From: Acetobacteraceae bacterium
GTDB lineage: Bacteria > Pseudomonadota > Alphaproteobacteria > Acetobacterales > Acetobacteraceae
Reading direction: 5' to 3'
NCBI GenBank assembly: GCA_027451405.1
Contig: DAIDJM010000030.1
Span: 1-64,000, forward strand
Length of the DNA stretch: 64,000 bases
The notes below the pieces were generated by a model. That model worked only from the letters and a program-made list of their open reading frames with translations, was not told the DNA's origin and did not search any database. A program made the translations under genes and the position numbers. Every line of letters begins with the position of its first letter. Position 1 is the first letter of the stretch. This document shows, one piece after another, positions 33,013-41,087 of this stretch.

Positions 33013-34473
33013 TCAACCGACGATCCGCAGCGCCCGTCGCCGCATGCGCGGCGGGAGATCGAGCGGCAGCAGCGGCGCGGTTTCCCCCGCCATCTCCGTC
33101 TCGGGCACCGGCTCGGGCAGCCGCCGCCCGAGATAATTCACCGCCAGCGTTCGGAACACGTAATCCAGCACCGAGCTCGCCTGGCTGATCGCCGGGTCGC
33201 CCTCTACCTGGCCCGCCGGCCCGAAATCGGTCGCGGTGAAGGCATCGACGAACGCATCCAGCCGAACCCCATGCTGCAGCCCGATGCTCACCGCCTGCGC
33301 CAGGCATTCGATCAGCGCCCGCGTGGTCGCTCCCTCCTTGGGCAGCGCGATGGTGATCTCGCCGAGCGCCCCGTCGGGATATTCCCCGGTGCGCAGAAAG
33401 ACACGATGCCCGCCCACCGTGACCTTCTGAGCCAGCCCCTGGGCCCGTGCGGGCAGCGGCCGGGCGCGCGGCGCGATCGTCGTGCGCGCCGGCAGAGACG
33501 GCGCCGGCAGGGCGACGGGCTCGGCGGGCATCCGCTCGAGATAGGGCGCGAGCGCCCGGTGCATCGCCAGATGCGCCTCGTGCGATGCCGGAGGGAGCGG
33601 GTCGCTGCCGGTCAGCGACGCGGCCAGCGCCGCCTCGGGCGAGAGCTGGCTGCTGGCCAGCCGGTCGAGCGCCGCGCGGCTCAGCCGCCCCTCGCGCACC
33701 GGGCCGAAGGCCGGCGCGATCCCGGCGGTTTCGATGCCGAGCAGCGCATCGACCTCACCGGGCGGCAGCAGACAGGTCGCGCCCGGCGCGCCGGGTGTGA
33801 GGCGGGCGCGGGCGCGGGCGGCCTGCGCGGCCTCGGCCAGGCCCGGAACCGGCGAACGTGGCGGGAGCGGCCAGTCGGCCCCGGTCGCGAGCAGGTCGAG
33901 TTGCGGGCTTTCGAGGGCGAGCGCCACCTGCGCGCGCAGCAGGGCCCCCAGGCAGGCGGCCGTGTCGCGGGCGGCCTGGCTCGCGTAAGGCAGGCCGAGC
34001 GCCGCCAGGAGATCGTCCAGACCGGAAAGCGCGATCTCGTAAGGCCCTTCGGGCGCGAACAGGCGGCAGGCGCGGGCCGCGTCGTTGCAGGCCTCCGCGA
34101 AGGCGCGCACCTCGAAGCCCGCGCCGGGCGTCAGGAACGCGGCAACGTTCAGCAGATAGCCGGGCGGCCCCGGCTCCCCGCGCCAGACATTTGCGGTAGG
34201 CGCCGCGCGGCGCTGGCGCAGCAGCGCGTGGAGCGCGAGCGGCAAGTCCGGCTGCCCCGCCTGCCGCGCCCGCTGGGTCAGGATCCCGAGCCAAACGCCG
34301 CTGGCGCCGGCGATCGAGAGATTGCCGGTGCCGGGGGTGAGGGAAGCCAGTGCGTCGGCGGCGCGATCATCCCAGGTCGCGGGCAAGGTCACGGTCCGCG
34401 GCGCCGAGTCGGGATCGGCGGCGCCGGCAACCTCGCGCATGCGGATGCCCTGCCAGAGGCGAATGGTTCGCAC
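33013..34473 (-). CDS. TSCPD-domain protein related to the NrdJ C terminus
   Basis: A 486-aa protein. Its C-terminal half (ARAQGLAQKVTVGGHRVFLRTGEY, DGALGEITIALPKEGATTRALIECLAQA, ISLGLQ-like IGLQHGV, SSVLDYVFRTLAVNYLGR) matches the TSCPD region at the end of B12-dependent ribonucleotide reductase NrdJ. The N-terminal half is helical, with a weak resemblance to the reductase barrel but no visible radical or cysteine-triad motif. NrdJ proper is about 1200 aa. It may be a truncated or regulatory RNR-like protein. The role is unknown; the domain call is firm. Confidence 0.7.
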   Translation of the reverse strand: MRTIRLWQGIRMREVAGAADPDSAPRTVTLPATWDDRAADALASLTPGTGNLSIAGASGVWLGILTQRARQAGQPDLPLALHALLRQRRAAPTANVWRGEPGPPGYLLNVAAFLTPGAGFEVRAFAEACNDAARACRLFAPEGPYEIALSGLDDLLAALGLPYASQAARDTAACLGALLRAQVALALESPQLDLLATGADWPLPPRSPVPGLAEAAQAARARARLTPGAPGATCLLPPGEVDALLGIETAGIAPAFGPVREGRLSRAALDRLASSQLSPEAALAASLTGSDPLPPASHEAHLAMHRALAPYLERMPAEPVALPAPSLPARTTIAPRARPLPARAQGLAQKVTVGGHRVFLRTGEYPDGALGEITIALPKEGATTRALIECLAQAVSIGLQHGVRLDAFVDAFTATDFGPAGQVEGDPAISQASSVLDYVFRTLAVNYLGRRLPEPVPETEMAGETAPLLPLDLPPRMRRRALRIVG

Positions 34474-34485
34474 GAAACCAGCCTA

Positions 34486-34531
34486 GAGCATTTCCCGACC
34501 GGATGAAATCATCCGGTCCGGCGGAATGCTC
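34486..34531. repeat. Imperfect extragenic palindrome
   Basis: Outer arms GAGCATT (34486-34492) and AATGCTC (34525-34531), inner 8-bp stem GACCGGAT/ATCCGGTC (34497-34504, 34511-34518), loop GAAATC. It resembles the GAGCATT-type palindromes scattered in alphaproteobacterial genomes. Located just upstream of the TSCPD gene start. Confidence 0.7.
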
Positions 34532-34691
34532 CAGGAAACAACGACATAGGACACCGCGCCGCGCCACGGGCTCTGGCGGCGGGGGACGGCGGCGCCATGA
34601 TCGGGTTGCGCCGCGGCCGGCCAGGGCAGAGCGAGAGGCCGCCGGCAGCGCGTCTGGACCACCCGAGCCCCCTCCCCTATACCCCGCCTCG

Positions 34692-35096
34692 ATGATCGGC
34701 ACCCGCCTGTTCACCCTCTTCCGCGGCCAGGAAGTCGGCCGCGACAGCTATGGCAACCGCTACTACGAAGAGCGGCGCGCCCGCTCGGCCGAGTTGCGCC
34801 GCCGCCGCTGGGTGATCTTCGCCCGCGGTCAGGAAGAGGCGACGCTCGTGCCCCCGGACTGGCACGCCTGGCTGCACTACACCACCGACGCGCCGCTCAC
34901 CGGGCCCCGTTACGACTGGCAAAAGCCCCACCAGCCGAATCTCACCGGCACGCCCTACGCTTATTTCCCGCCCGGGCACGATTACCGCGGCGGACGCCGG
35001 CCGCCCGCCACCGGGGACTACGAGGCCTGGTCGCCCGACGCTCCGCCGCTCGAGGCGCCCGCCGCGCTGGCCGCGCTGCCCTCCTCCGAGGCCTGA
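34692..35096 (+). CDS. NDUFA12-type complex I accessory subunit
   Basis: A 134-aa protein of the NADH:ubiquinone oxidoreductase 17.2-kDa (NDUFA12) family: LFTLFRGQEVGRDSYGNRYY at the start, RRWVIF, and PPDWHAWLHYTTDAPL in the centre. In alphaproteobacteria this is one of the few supernumerary subunits shared with mitochondria, bound on the matrix-side arm. It opens a tight rightward run of seven genes (34692-37931) linked by 4-nt overlaps or gaps below 10 nt. The C-terminal Ala/Pro tail is variable. Confidence 0.9.
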   Translation: MIGTRLFTLFRGQEVGRDSYGNRYYEERRARSAELRRRRWVIFARGQEEATLVPPDWHAWLHYTTDAPLTGPRYDWQKPHQPNLTGTPYAYFPPGHDYRGGRRPPATGDYEAWSPDAPPLEAPAALAALPSSEA

Positions 35097-35104
35097 CCCG
35101 CCCC

Positions 35105-35626
35105 ATGGCCCGCCACAACCCGGCCGAACTCATCACCGGCGCCGTCGTGCTGCTGCTCGCCGGCGGCTTCCTCGCCTACGCCGTCACCAACACCGGCCAG
35201 GGTCTCGGCGAAGGCGGCTACGTCCTCCACGCCGCCTTCGACCATGTCGACGGCCTCTCCCCGGGCTCGGACGTGCGCATCGCCGGCGTGAAGGTCGGCA
35301 GCATCCAGTCGATCGTGCTCGATCCGAAGACCTATCTCGCCGACGTGACATTCTCGGTGCAGAACGGCGTCACCCTCACCACCGATAGCAGCGCCACGGT
35401 GTCCACCGAGGGCCTGCTCGGCGGCAAATATCTCGCCCTTGCCACCGGCGGCGCCGACACCGACCTCAAGAACGGCGGCACCATCACCATCACCCAGGGC
35501 TCGATGAACCTCGAAGCGCTGATCGGCAAATACATCTTCGGCAGCGGACCGGGGGGGGGCGGAGGCAACCGGGGAAGCTCGTCCTCCGGCGCATCGAACG
35601 GCGGCGGGCTCGCGCCCCTCAAATGA
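35105..35626 (+). CDS. mlaD: MlaD, phospholipid-transport MCE protein
   Basis: A 173-aa protein with one N-terminal helix (about 8-27) and one MCE domain (YVLHAAFDHVDGLSPGSDVRIAGVKVG through GLLGGKYLAL). MlaD forms the periplasmic hexamer of the Mla ABC system that keeps outer-membrane lipid asymmetry. A Gly/Ser-rich tail ends it. mlaE, mlaF and mlaC are not nearby. The last 4 nt overlap the next gene (ATGA). In many Rhodospirillales this gene sits with NDUFA12 and DUF2155, as here. Confidence 0.92.
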   Translation: MARHNPAELITGAVVLLLAGGFLAYAVTNTGQGLGEGGYVLHAAFDHVDGLSPGSDVRIAGVKVGSIQSIVLDPKTYLADVTFSVQNGVTLTTDSSATVSTEGLLGGKYLALATGGADTDLKNGGTITITQGSMNLEALIGKYIFGSGPGGGGGNRGSSSSGASNGGGLAPLK

Positions 35627-35835
35627 CCGGCGGCACGCGCTGGCTCGATCGCGAAGGGCGGCCGATCGCCTGCCGCGAAAAGCTCGCCGTGCTCGAGGAA
35701 AACGCGACCGAACTGCGCCAGACGATGCAGGACATGTTTGAAGACGCGGTGCTGATGGGCGTGGATGAGGGATCGATGCGCCAATGGCTCACGGACCTGG
35801 TCGCCGCACTGACAAGCCCGAGGCAGGCCAGATGA
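35623..35835 (+). CDS. Small conserved-context protein, unknown
   Basis: A 70-aa soluble helical protein (REKLAVLEENATELRQTMQDMFEDAVLMGVDE). It overlaps mlaD at its start and the DUF2155 gene at its stop by 4 nt each, so it is translated as part of the operon. I recognise no domain. The long amphipathic helix suggests oligomerisation or a partner protein. Confidence 0.75.
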   Translation: MTGGTRWLDREGRPIACREKLAVLEENATELRQTMQDMFEDAVLMGVDEGSMRQWLTDLVAALTSPRQAR

Positions 35836-36221
35836 CCCGCTTCGCGCTCGCCGCGCTGATCGCGCTTCTTCCCCTCGCGGCGCTCGCCGCCGACCCGAAA
35901 ACGCCCGACCTCTCGCCGCCTGATTCCTGGGTCGAGCGCGGCGCCGGCACGATCCGCGTGCTCGACAAGCTCGACTCGACGGTTCGCACCCTCACCCTGA
36001 AAGTCGGCGAAAAAACCGACATCGGGTCGCTCAGCCTCACCCTCGCCGGCTGCTATGTGCGCCCGCCCGACCTGCCGCCTGACGCCGCCGCCCACCTCGT
36101 GATCACCGACGCCGCCGACCAGCAAGCCACCGTCTTCGACGGCTGGATGTTGCACGACGAACCCAATCTCGGGATGCTCGAACACCCGGTCTACGACGTC
36201 CAGCTCGCCGGCTGCTCGTGA
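35832..36221 (+). CDS. DUF2155 exported protein
   Basis: A 129-aa protein with a signal peptide (about 1-19, LAALAA). DUF2155 signature: IRVLDKLDSTVRTLTLKVGE, then LSLTLAGCYVRPP and VFDGWMLHDEPNLGMLEHPVYDV. Two Cys could form a disulfide. Its function is unknown, though it is broadly conserved next to NDUFA12 in alphaproteobacteria. The ATG overlaps the previous stop and the stop overlaps the otsB GTG. Confidence 0.88.
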   Translation: MTRFALAALIALLPLAALAADPKTPDLSPPDSWVERGAGTIRVLDKLDSTVRTLTLKVGEKTDIGSLSLTLAGCYVRPPDLPPDAAAHLVITDAADQQATVFDGWMLHDEPNLGMLEHPVYDVQLAGCS

Positions 36222-36919
36222 GCCCCGACCTGCCGGACGCGGGCCGCACCGCCTTTCTGCTCGATCTCGACGGCACGCTGATCGACATCGCTCCCCGCCC
36301 GGACCTGGTCGTCGTGCCGCGCGAACTTCCCGCCACCCTCGCCCGCGTCCGCGACCGCGCGGCGGGCGCGCTCGCCATCGTCAGCGGCCGCCCGATCGCC
36401 GAGATCGACGCGCTGCTCGGCCCCGGCTTCGCCGCCGCCGGCCAGCACGGCGCGGAACTGCGCGCCGCACCCGGCGCCCCGCTTTCCCACCCCGACCTGC
36501 CGGCGCCCGATCCCGCCTGGCTCGAGGGCGCGGCGGACCTCGCCGCCGCCCATCCCGGCGCGCATCTCGAGCGCAAGCGCCACGGCTTCGTGCTCCATTT
36601 CCGCGAGGCCCCTTCCCATGGCGCGGCCCTCCGGCGGGGACTCGAAAACCTGCTCGCCGGCGCCCCGGGCTTCACCCTTCTGGCCGCCAAAATGGCATGG
36701 GAAATCCGCCCCGAAGCAGCGCACAAAGGTGCGGCGGTCGAGGCGCTCATGCGGCAACCCCCGTTCGCCGGGCGGTCGCCGCTCTATGTGGGGGACGACG
36801 TGACGGACGAGGATGGGATCGTGGCCGCCCTGGCGCTCGGCGGGCGGGGACTTCGCGTGGACTCCGATTTCGGCGCGCCTGCCGGCGTGCGCGCCTGGCT
36901 CGCGGCGATCGCGGCATGA
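36218..36919 (+). CDS. otsB: Trehalose-6-phosphate phosphatase
   Basis: A 233-aa HAD-superfamily phosphatase. Motif I DLDGTLIDIAP (nucleophile Asp at about 16), motif II VSGRP, lysine motif K-G in AAHKGAAVEAL, and motif IV GDDVTDEDG. It releases trehalose from trehalose-6-phosphate, supporting osmotic tolerance. The synthase otsA is not adjacent. GTG start in a GTGA overlap with DUF2155. Full length for the family. Confidence 0.9.
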   Translation: MSPDLPDAGRTAFLLDLDGTLIDIAPRPDLVVVPRELPATLARVRDRAAGALAIVSGRPIAEIDALLGPGFAAAGQHGAELRAAPGAPLSHPDLPAPDPAWLEGAADLAAAHPGAHLERKRHGFVLHFREAPSHGAALRRGLENLLAGAPGFTLLAAKMAWEIRPEAAHKGAAVEALMRQPPFAGRSPLYVGDDVTDEDGIVAALALGGRGLRVDSDFGAPAGVRAWLAAIAA

Positions 36920-37401
36920 TCCGCGTTGCCATCTTCGGGCTGGTGGCCTGCCTCGCCGCGCTCGGGGTCGCGCTCTCGGCCCAGCATCTCTTCGGCCTGA
37001 TCCCCTGCCCGCTCTGCTATCTCGAGCGCATCCCCTACCGGATCGGCATCTACGCCTCGCTGCTCGCGATCCTGCTCTGGGGCGTCTGGCGGCTGCTCGC
37101 GATCGGCGCGCTCTTCGCCGCGATCCTCGTCGCGGTCGGCCTTGCCGCTACCCATGTCGGCGTCGAGCAGCATTGGTGGAAAAGCCCGCTGCCGGAATGC
37201 AGCGCCCCCGATTTCCGCGGCATGACCGTGGAGCAGCGCCTTGCCGCCATGCGCGACCGCCCGAGCAAGAGCTGCGAGGACCCCGACTACCTGCTGCCCC
37301 CCCTGCCGCTGACCTTCGCGCAGGCGAACCTCATCTACGCCCTGGCGGTGCTGGCCGGACTCGCCATCTCCGCCCGCAGCACCCTACGGAGAGAGGCATG
37401 A
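36916..37401 (+). CDS. dsbB: Disulfide bond formation protein B family
   Basis: A 161-aa four-helix membrane protein. The quinone-linked CPLCY motif is near residues 31-35 and the second periplasmic Cys pair is at PECSAP and SKSCEDP (about 95-118), as in DsbB. It would reoxidise a DsbA protein using ubiquinone. The ATG overlaps the otsB stop. A DsbA-like gene is at 38881 on the other strand, and could be its partner or a separate isomerase-like protein. Confidence 0.88.
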   Translation: MIRVAIFGLVACLAALGVALSAQHLFGLIPCPLCYLERIPYRIGIYASLLAILLWGVWRLLAIGALFAAILVAVGLAATHVGVEQHWWKSPLPECSAPDFRGMTVEQRLAAMRDRPSKSCEDPDYLLPPLPLTFAQANLIYALAVLAGLAISARSTLRREA

Positions 37402-37931
37402 CCCTGCCCGGCGATCTCGAGGAAGCCGACCGCGTCGAGCGCATGATCCGCGTCGACCATGCCGGCGAATACGGCGCCCGCCGCATCTACCAGGGCCAGC
37501 TCGCGGTGCTCGGACGCGGCCCGAAAGGCGACATCCTGCGCCACATGCAGGCCCAGGAGCAGGTCCATCTCGATACCTTCTCGGAACTGATCGGCCGCCG
37601 CCGGGTCCGACCCACCGCGCTGCTCCCCTTCTGGCATGTCGCCGGCTTCGCGCTCGGCGCCGTCACCGCCGCGATGGGCACCCGCGCCGCCATGGCCTGC
37701 ACGGTCGCGGTCGAGGAAGCGATCGACGAACATTACCGCGCGCAGTCCGGCACGCTCGGGGACGACGAGGCCGAACTGCGCGATACGATCGAGAAGTTCC
37801 GTGCCGAGGAGCTCGAACATCGCGATATCGGGCTCGAACACGAAGCCGAGCTGGCGCCGGGCTATCGCGCGATGAGTGCCGCGATCAAGTTTGGGTGCAA
37901 GGTGGCGATCGCCATCAGTGAGAGAGTGTAA
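37398..37931 (+). CDS. coq7: Ubiquinone biosynthesis hydroxylase Coq7
   Basis: A 177-aa carboxylate-bridged diiron hydroxylase. Two repeats supply ligands: DHAGEYGA and EQVHLDTF in the first, VEEAIDEHY and EELEHRDIGLEHEAE in the second. It hydroxylates demethoxyubiquinone, the penultimate step of ubiquinone synthesis. It ends the overlapping run begun by NDUFA12 (ATGA overlap with dsbB). A family A repeat begins 6 nt after the stop. Confidence 0.94.
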   Translation: MTLPGDLEEADRVERMIRVDHAGEYGARRIYQGQLAVLGRGPKGDILRHMQAQEQVHLDTFSELIGRRRVRPTALLPFWHVAGFALGAVTAAMGTRAAMACTVAVEEAIDEHYRAQSGTLGDDEAELRDTIEKFRAEELEHRDIGLEHEAELAPGYRAMSAAIKFGCKVAIAISERV

Positions 37932-37937
37932 GGGATT

Positions 37938-38053
37938 CTTCTTTTTCTGAAAAAAAAGAAGCAAAAAGACTTCGTCTGTTTGTGACTGGGGCTTGTACAG
38001 GCCCCGAGCGAATATGAGTAAAGTTTTTTTGGTTCTTTTTTTCAAAAAAGAAC
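37938..38053. repeat. Family A nested palindrome
   Basis: Left arm 37938-37972 and right arm 38020-38053 are inverted copies of each other. Each arm also folds alone, and a small central hairpin GGGGC...GCCCC lies at 37988-38005. About 116 bp between coq7 and the cytochrome b561 gene. Confidence 0.85.
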
Positions 38054-38093
38054 ACCCTTCGTCCTTGCGCGTTGCGCGCCGGGAGGGACCCGC

Positions 38094-38750
38094 ATGACAC
38101 CGATCCGCAACACGCACGAGCAATGGGGCAGCATCCAGCGCACGTTCCACTGGGGCATCGTGCTGCTGGTGCTCATCCAGCTCATCTTCGGCTTCGTGAT
38201 CTATTCGGTCGGCGGCAAGGGCGCTCCGGAAGTGGCCCGCTTCTGGCACCCATCGCTCGGCATCACGATCGGCGCGCTGATGCTGCTGCGGCTCGGATGG
38301 CGCCTGGCCAATCCGATCCCCGAGACGCCGCGCGACATCGTGCCCTCGATGCAAGGCATCTCGAAATTCACCCATTACGGACTCTATGCGCTGCTGATCC
38401 TGCAACCGCTGGTCGGCTACGTCCTGGTCTCCGCCTTCGGCCATTCTCCCGAATGGTTCGGCGTCGCGATGCCGCCGATCGTCGGCAAAAGCCCGCATAT
38501 CGCGCATGTGTTCGGCTACATGCACGGCGCAATCGCGTTCCTGATCCTCGGCTTCCTGGCCCTGCACATCATGGGCGCGCTGCAACACGAACTCGTGCTG
38601 CGCGACAACGTGCTGCCCCGCATGCTGCCCGGCCTGGCGATGACACCGGAGCGGCAGGCGCGACAGGAAGGCGACACCGTCGATTTGCGCAACGCGGTGC
38701 GGACGTGGGTGCGGCGCGACAACGTGACACCGTCGAAGCGAGCTGGATGA
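38094..38750 (+). CDS. Cytochrome b561
   Basis: A 218-aa four-helix diheme b561: QRTFHWGIVLLV, FWHPSLGITIGA, THYGLYALLIL and FGYMHGAIAFLILGFLALHIMGALQHE carry the histidines. Likely quinone-linked electron transfer or superoxide oxidation at the inner membrane, as in CybB. Distinct from the copy at 16734. It is flanked on both sides by family A repeats (37938 and 38766). ATG 38094. Confidence 0.88.
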   Translation: MTPIRNTHEQWGSIQRTFHWGIVLLVLIQLIFGFVIYSVGGKGAPEVARFWHPSLGITIGALMLLRLGWRLANPIPETPRDIVPSMQGISKFTHYGLYALLILQPLVGYVLVSAFGHSPEWFGVAMPPIVGKSPHIAHVFGYMHGAIAFLILGFLALHIMGALQHELVLRDNVLPRMLPGLAMTPERQARQEGDTVDLRNAVRTWVRRDNVTPSKRAG

Positions 38751-38765
38751 TGGATCCTGAAGAGT

Positions 38766-38872
38766 CTTCTTTTTCTGAAGAAAAAGAAGCAAAAAGACTT
38801 TTGTCTGTTTAGGCCGGGGCTTGTAGAGGCCCCGAGCCAATGCAAATAAGGTTTGCTTTCAAAAGGAGAACA
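38766..38872. repeat. Family A nested palindrome, right arm decayed
   Basis: The left arm is intact (38766-38800). The central hairpin GGGGCTTGTAGAGGCCCC resembles that at 37988. The right arm is reduced to a GGTTTGCTTTCAAAAGGAGAAC-like remnant. It lies between two convergent genes. Confidence 0.8.
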
Positions 38873-38880
38873 ATCTTCCT

Positions 38881-39618
38881 CTAGGAAGCATGTTTCCGCG
38901 CCGCGGCAACGGCCGCGGACAATTCTTCCGGGGTTACGGCTCCGGGGATGAAGCTTTGGCCCACGACGAAAACTGGCGTTCCCTCGACACGCATGGTGTG
39001 CGCGAGTTCGAGGTTGGCCTGCAGGCGCTGGGTCACGGCTGGACTCGCCATGTCATGAATCAGCTTGTCGGGATCGAGGCCGAGCGATTTGGCAGTGTCG
39101 CGGATGCTCTCCTCGCTCGGCTGACCGGACGATTTCATCAGCGCCTGCTGCATCTTGAGATAACCGCCTTGCGCCTGGGCCGCGACGATCGCGCGGCTTT
39201 CGAGTTCGCTCGCGGGTCCGAGCACCGGGATATCCTTGTAGACGACGCGAAGATGGGGGTCGTGCGCCACCATCGATTCGATCGCCGGCAGCATGCGCCG
39301 GCAATAAGGGCAGCGCGGATCGTAGAACTCGACGAGCGTCACGTCCCCCGAAGGATCGCCGGCGGCCGGATCGCCCGGCTTGTGAAACAGTGCGTCGCGG
39401 TTGGCCGCGATGCGCGTCTGCGCGGCGGCGGCGGCGCGGGCGTCCTCGTCCGCCTGGAATGCGGTGAGCGCGTCGCGCAGGATCGAAGGGTCGGATTTCA
39501 GCGCCTGGCGGACGATGTCGATGATCTGCTGGCGCTGCGCGGAGGTGAAGCCGTCATCGGCCCGGGCGAGCGGGCTGAACAGGCCGAGGATCGCGAGCGT
39601 GAGGGCGAGGCGTTTCAT
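38881..39618 (-). CDS. DsbA-family thioredoxin-fold protein
   Basis: A 245-aa periplasmic protein: signal peptide about 1-20, an N-terminal helical extension (QRQQIIDIVRQALKSDPSILRDAL), then a thioredoxin fold with active site CPYC in FYDPRCPYCRRMLP (about 108-111) and cis-Pro at GTPVF. The extension with CPYC matches Com1/ScsC-type DsbA proteins. It is translationally coupled to the upstream FrhB-family gene (ATGA overlap). It could be the partner of DsbB at 36916. Confidence 0.88.
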   Translation of the reverse strand: MKRLALTLAILGLFSPLARADDGFTSAQRQQIIDIVRQALKSDPSILRDALTAFQADEDARAAAAAQTRIAANRDALFHKPGDPAAGDPSGDVTLVEFYDPRCPYCRRMLPAIESMVAHDPHLRVVYKDIPVLGPASELESRAIVAAQAQGGYLKMQQALMKSSGQPSEESIRDTAKSLGLDPDKLIHDMASPAVTQRLQANLELAHTMRVEGTPVFVVGQSFIPGAVTPEELSAAVAAARKHAS

Positions 39619-40859
39619 GGTCTTTCCTGCGGGGCGGGCGCCGGCCCGCTTAGCATCGGCGAGGCGGCCGGACCAGGGCGCTCGCCGGGTTCGGGGGTGA
39701 TGCCGTAGGGCGCGACCAGGTCCCAGACATGGGCGGGGACCATGTATTTCATCCGCGCCGGGTGCGTGCTCCGGAGATGCAGCACGGTCTCGATCGCCTT
39801 CATCTCCACCCGCGCGCGGGCGAATTCGAGCCCTTTCGGCCCGATGCGGGGCATGAGCCAGCCGGCGATCGGCCGCGCCCAGTCCGGCATGGCGCGCAGC
39901 GGCAGGCCGCCGGCGGCGCGCCGCGTGTTCTCGGCGAAACCCCGCACGGAGCCGCGGCGGCGGCCGCGATCCTCACAAGCATCGAGATGGATCTCGTCGC
40001 CGAGCGAGGCGAGCAGTTCCTCGCCGCGCTCGTTGCGCACCACCAGCCATTGCGCGCCGGTGCCGCCCATATAGCCGACGGTGAGATCGGCGAGCACGTT
40101 CGTGTAATCGACGCAGGTGCGGCAGGTGAGCGGAAAGAAATCGCGCGGCAGCTTCGAGATCGGCAGTTTCAGGAAAGGAATGAGCTGGGTGTGCCCGTCG
40201 CTGAAGCGCAACTCCACGCGATAGTCGGCGCGGAATTCGAGATAGGTGACGCTGTCCGGATCGCGCGCCAGCAGGGCCAGGAACTGGTGGAAATTCTCGG
40301 TCGTCGTGTTGTCCGAACAGGGCGTGCCGATCACATAGAGGCGCTCAAGCCCGAGTTTCCGCTCGAGACGGCGCAGCGCATGGATCTGGCAGGGAATGCC
40401 GATCACCGCGAGCCGCCGGTGGCCGGCGGCGAGTGCCGGCTCCAAAAGCGCCAGCAGCGGCGCGTAGCCCATGCGCATCCCGCGACATTCGGCGAGTTCG
40501 CGCGGATCGGTGACCAGCCGCGGGACCGGCTTCCAGCGATCCTGGGGATCGGGTCCGACCGTCAAGATCGCATCGACCTGGCCGCGCTCGAGCAGGATTT
40601 CGCCGATTCGCGTGACGATGCCGGTCCATTGCGCGCCCGGAAGCGGCGGCCGGAGCGAGGCGCGGAACATGCGCCGGAACGGGCCGAAAAAAATCTCGTC
40701 CGGCAGTGCCGGATCGCGCGCGCGCCCGTGCACGGCGCGCTCCATGGCGGGATAATCGGGCTGAATGAACTGGCAGGCGCTGGCGCAATCCTTCGGGTTC
40801 GCGGTTCGCGAAATGCCGCAATCGGTGCAGAGCGAGCGGGCGGGCGGTTCGGCATTCAT
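39615..40859 (-). CDS. FrhB/BciB-family iron-sulfur flavoprotein
   Basis: A 414-aa protein of the coenzyme F420 hydrogenase beta-subunit family. N-terminal Cys cluster CTDCG...DCASAC (about 11-30), central VIGIPCQIHALRRLE and GTPCSDNT, then a second Cys set FFPLTCRTCVDYTNVLADLTVGYMGG. In bacteria with bacteriochlorophyll a close relative is BciB (8-vinyl reductase), and in plants 7-hydroxymethyl chlorophyll reductase. Phototrophic Acidiphilium-type organisms make this possible, but no other pigment gene is in the window. Substrate unassigned. Confidence 0.78.
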   Translation of the reverse strand: MNAEPPARSLCTDCGISRTANPKDCASACQFIQPDYPAMERAVHGRARDPALPDEIFFGPFRRMFRASLRPPLPGAQWTGIVTRIGEILLERGQVDAILTVGPDPQDRWKPVPRLVTDPRELAECRGMRMGYAPLLALLEPALAAGHRRLAVIGIPCQIHALRRLERKLGLERLYVIGTPCSDNTTTENFHQFLALLARDPDSVTYLEFRADYRVELRFSDGHTQLIPFLKLPISKLPRDFFPLTCRTCVDYTNVLADLTVGYMGGTGAQWLVVRNERGEELLASLGDEIHLDACEDRGRRRGSVRGFAENTRRAAGGLPLRAMPDWARPIAGWLMPRIGPKGLEFARARVEMKAIETVLHLRSTHPARMKYMVPAHVWDLVAPYGITPEPGERPGPAASPMLSGPAPAPQERP

Positions 40860-40964
40860 GTCGATCTGTTCCGGGTGGCTTGCGAAATGCCATTAAATGT
40901 AACCAGGGCGTGCATACCGCGTTCAGTGTGCGACATAAGGCGCGAGATCGGAAAGGAACCGACG

Positions 40965-41087
40965 ATGAAACGCACTTTAATGACGCTTCTGTTGCTCGCG
41001 GCCGCGGTGCCGCTCAGTGGCTGTGTGGTCTATGGGGGCCCGGGCCGTCCGGGCTGGTGCTACTACCACCCCTATCGCTGCCGCTGA
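40965..41087 (+). CDS. Small lipoprotein
   Basis: A 40-aa peptide with a lipoprotein signal: hydrophobic stretch TLMTLLLLAAAVPLSGC with lipobox LSGC (Cys at about 20). The mature part is only 20 residues, rich in Gly, Pro, Tyr and Arg. AAAGGA precedes the ATG. Its 3' end overlaps zur by 74 nt in antisense (convergent). Function unknown. Confidence 0.65.
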   Translation: MKRTLMTLLLLAAAVPLSGCVVYGGPGRPGWCYYHPYRCR

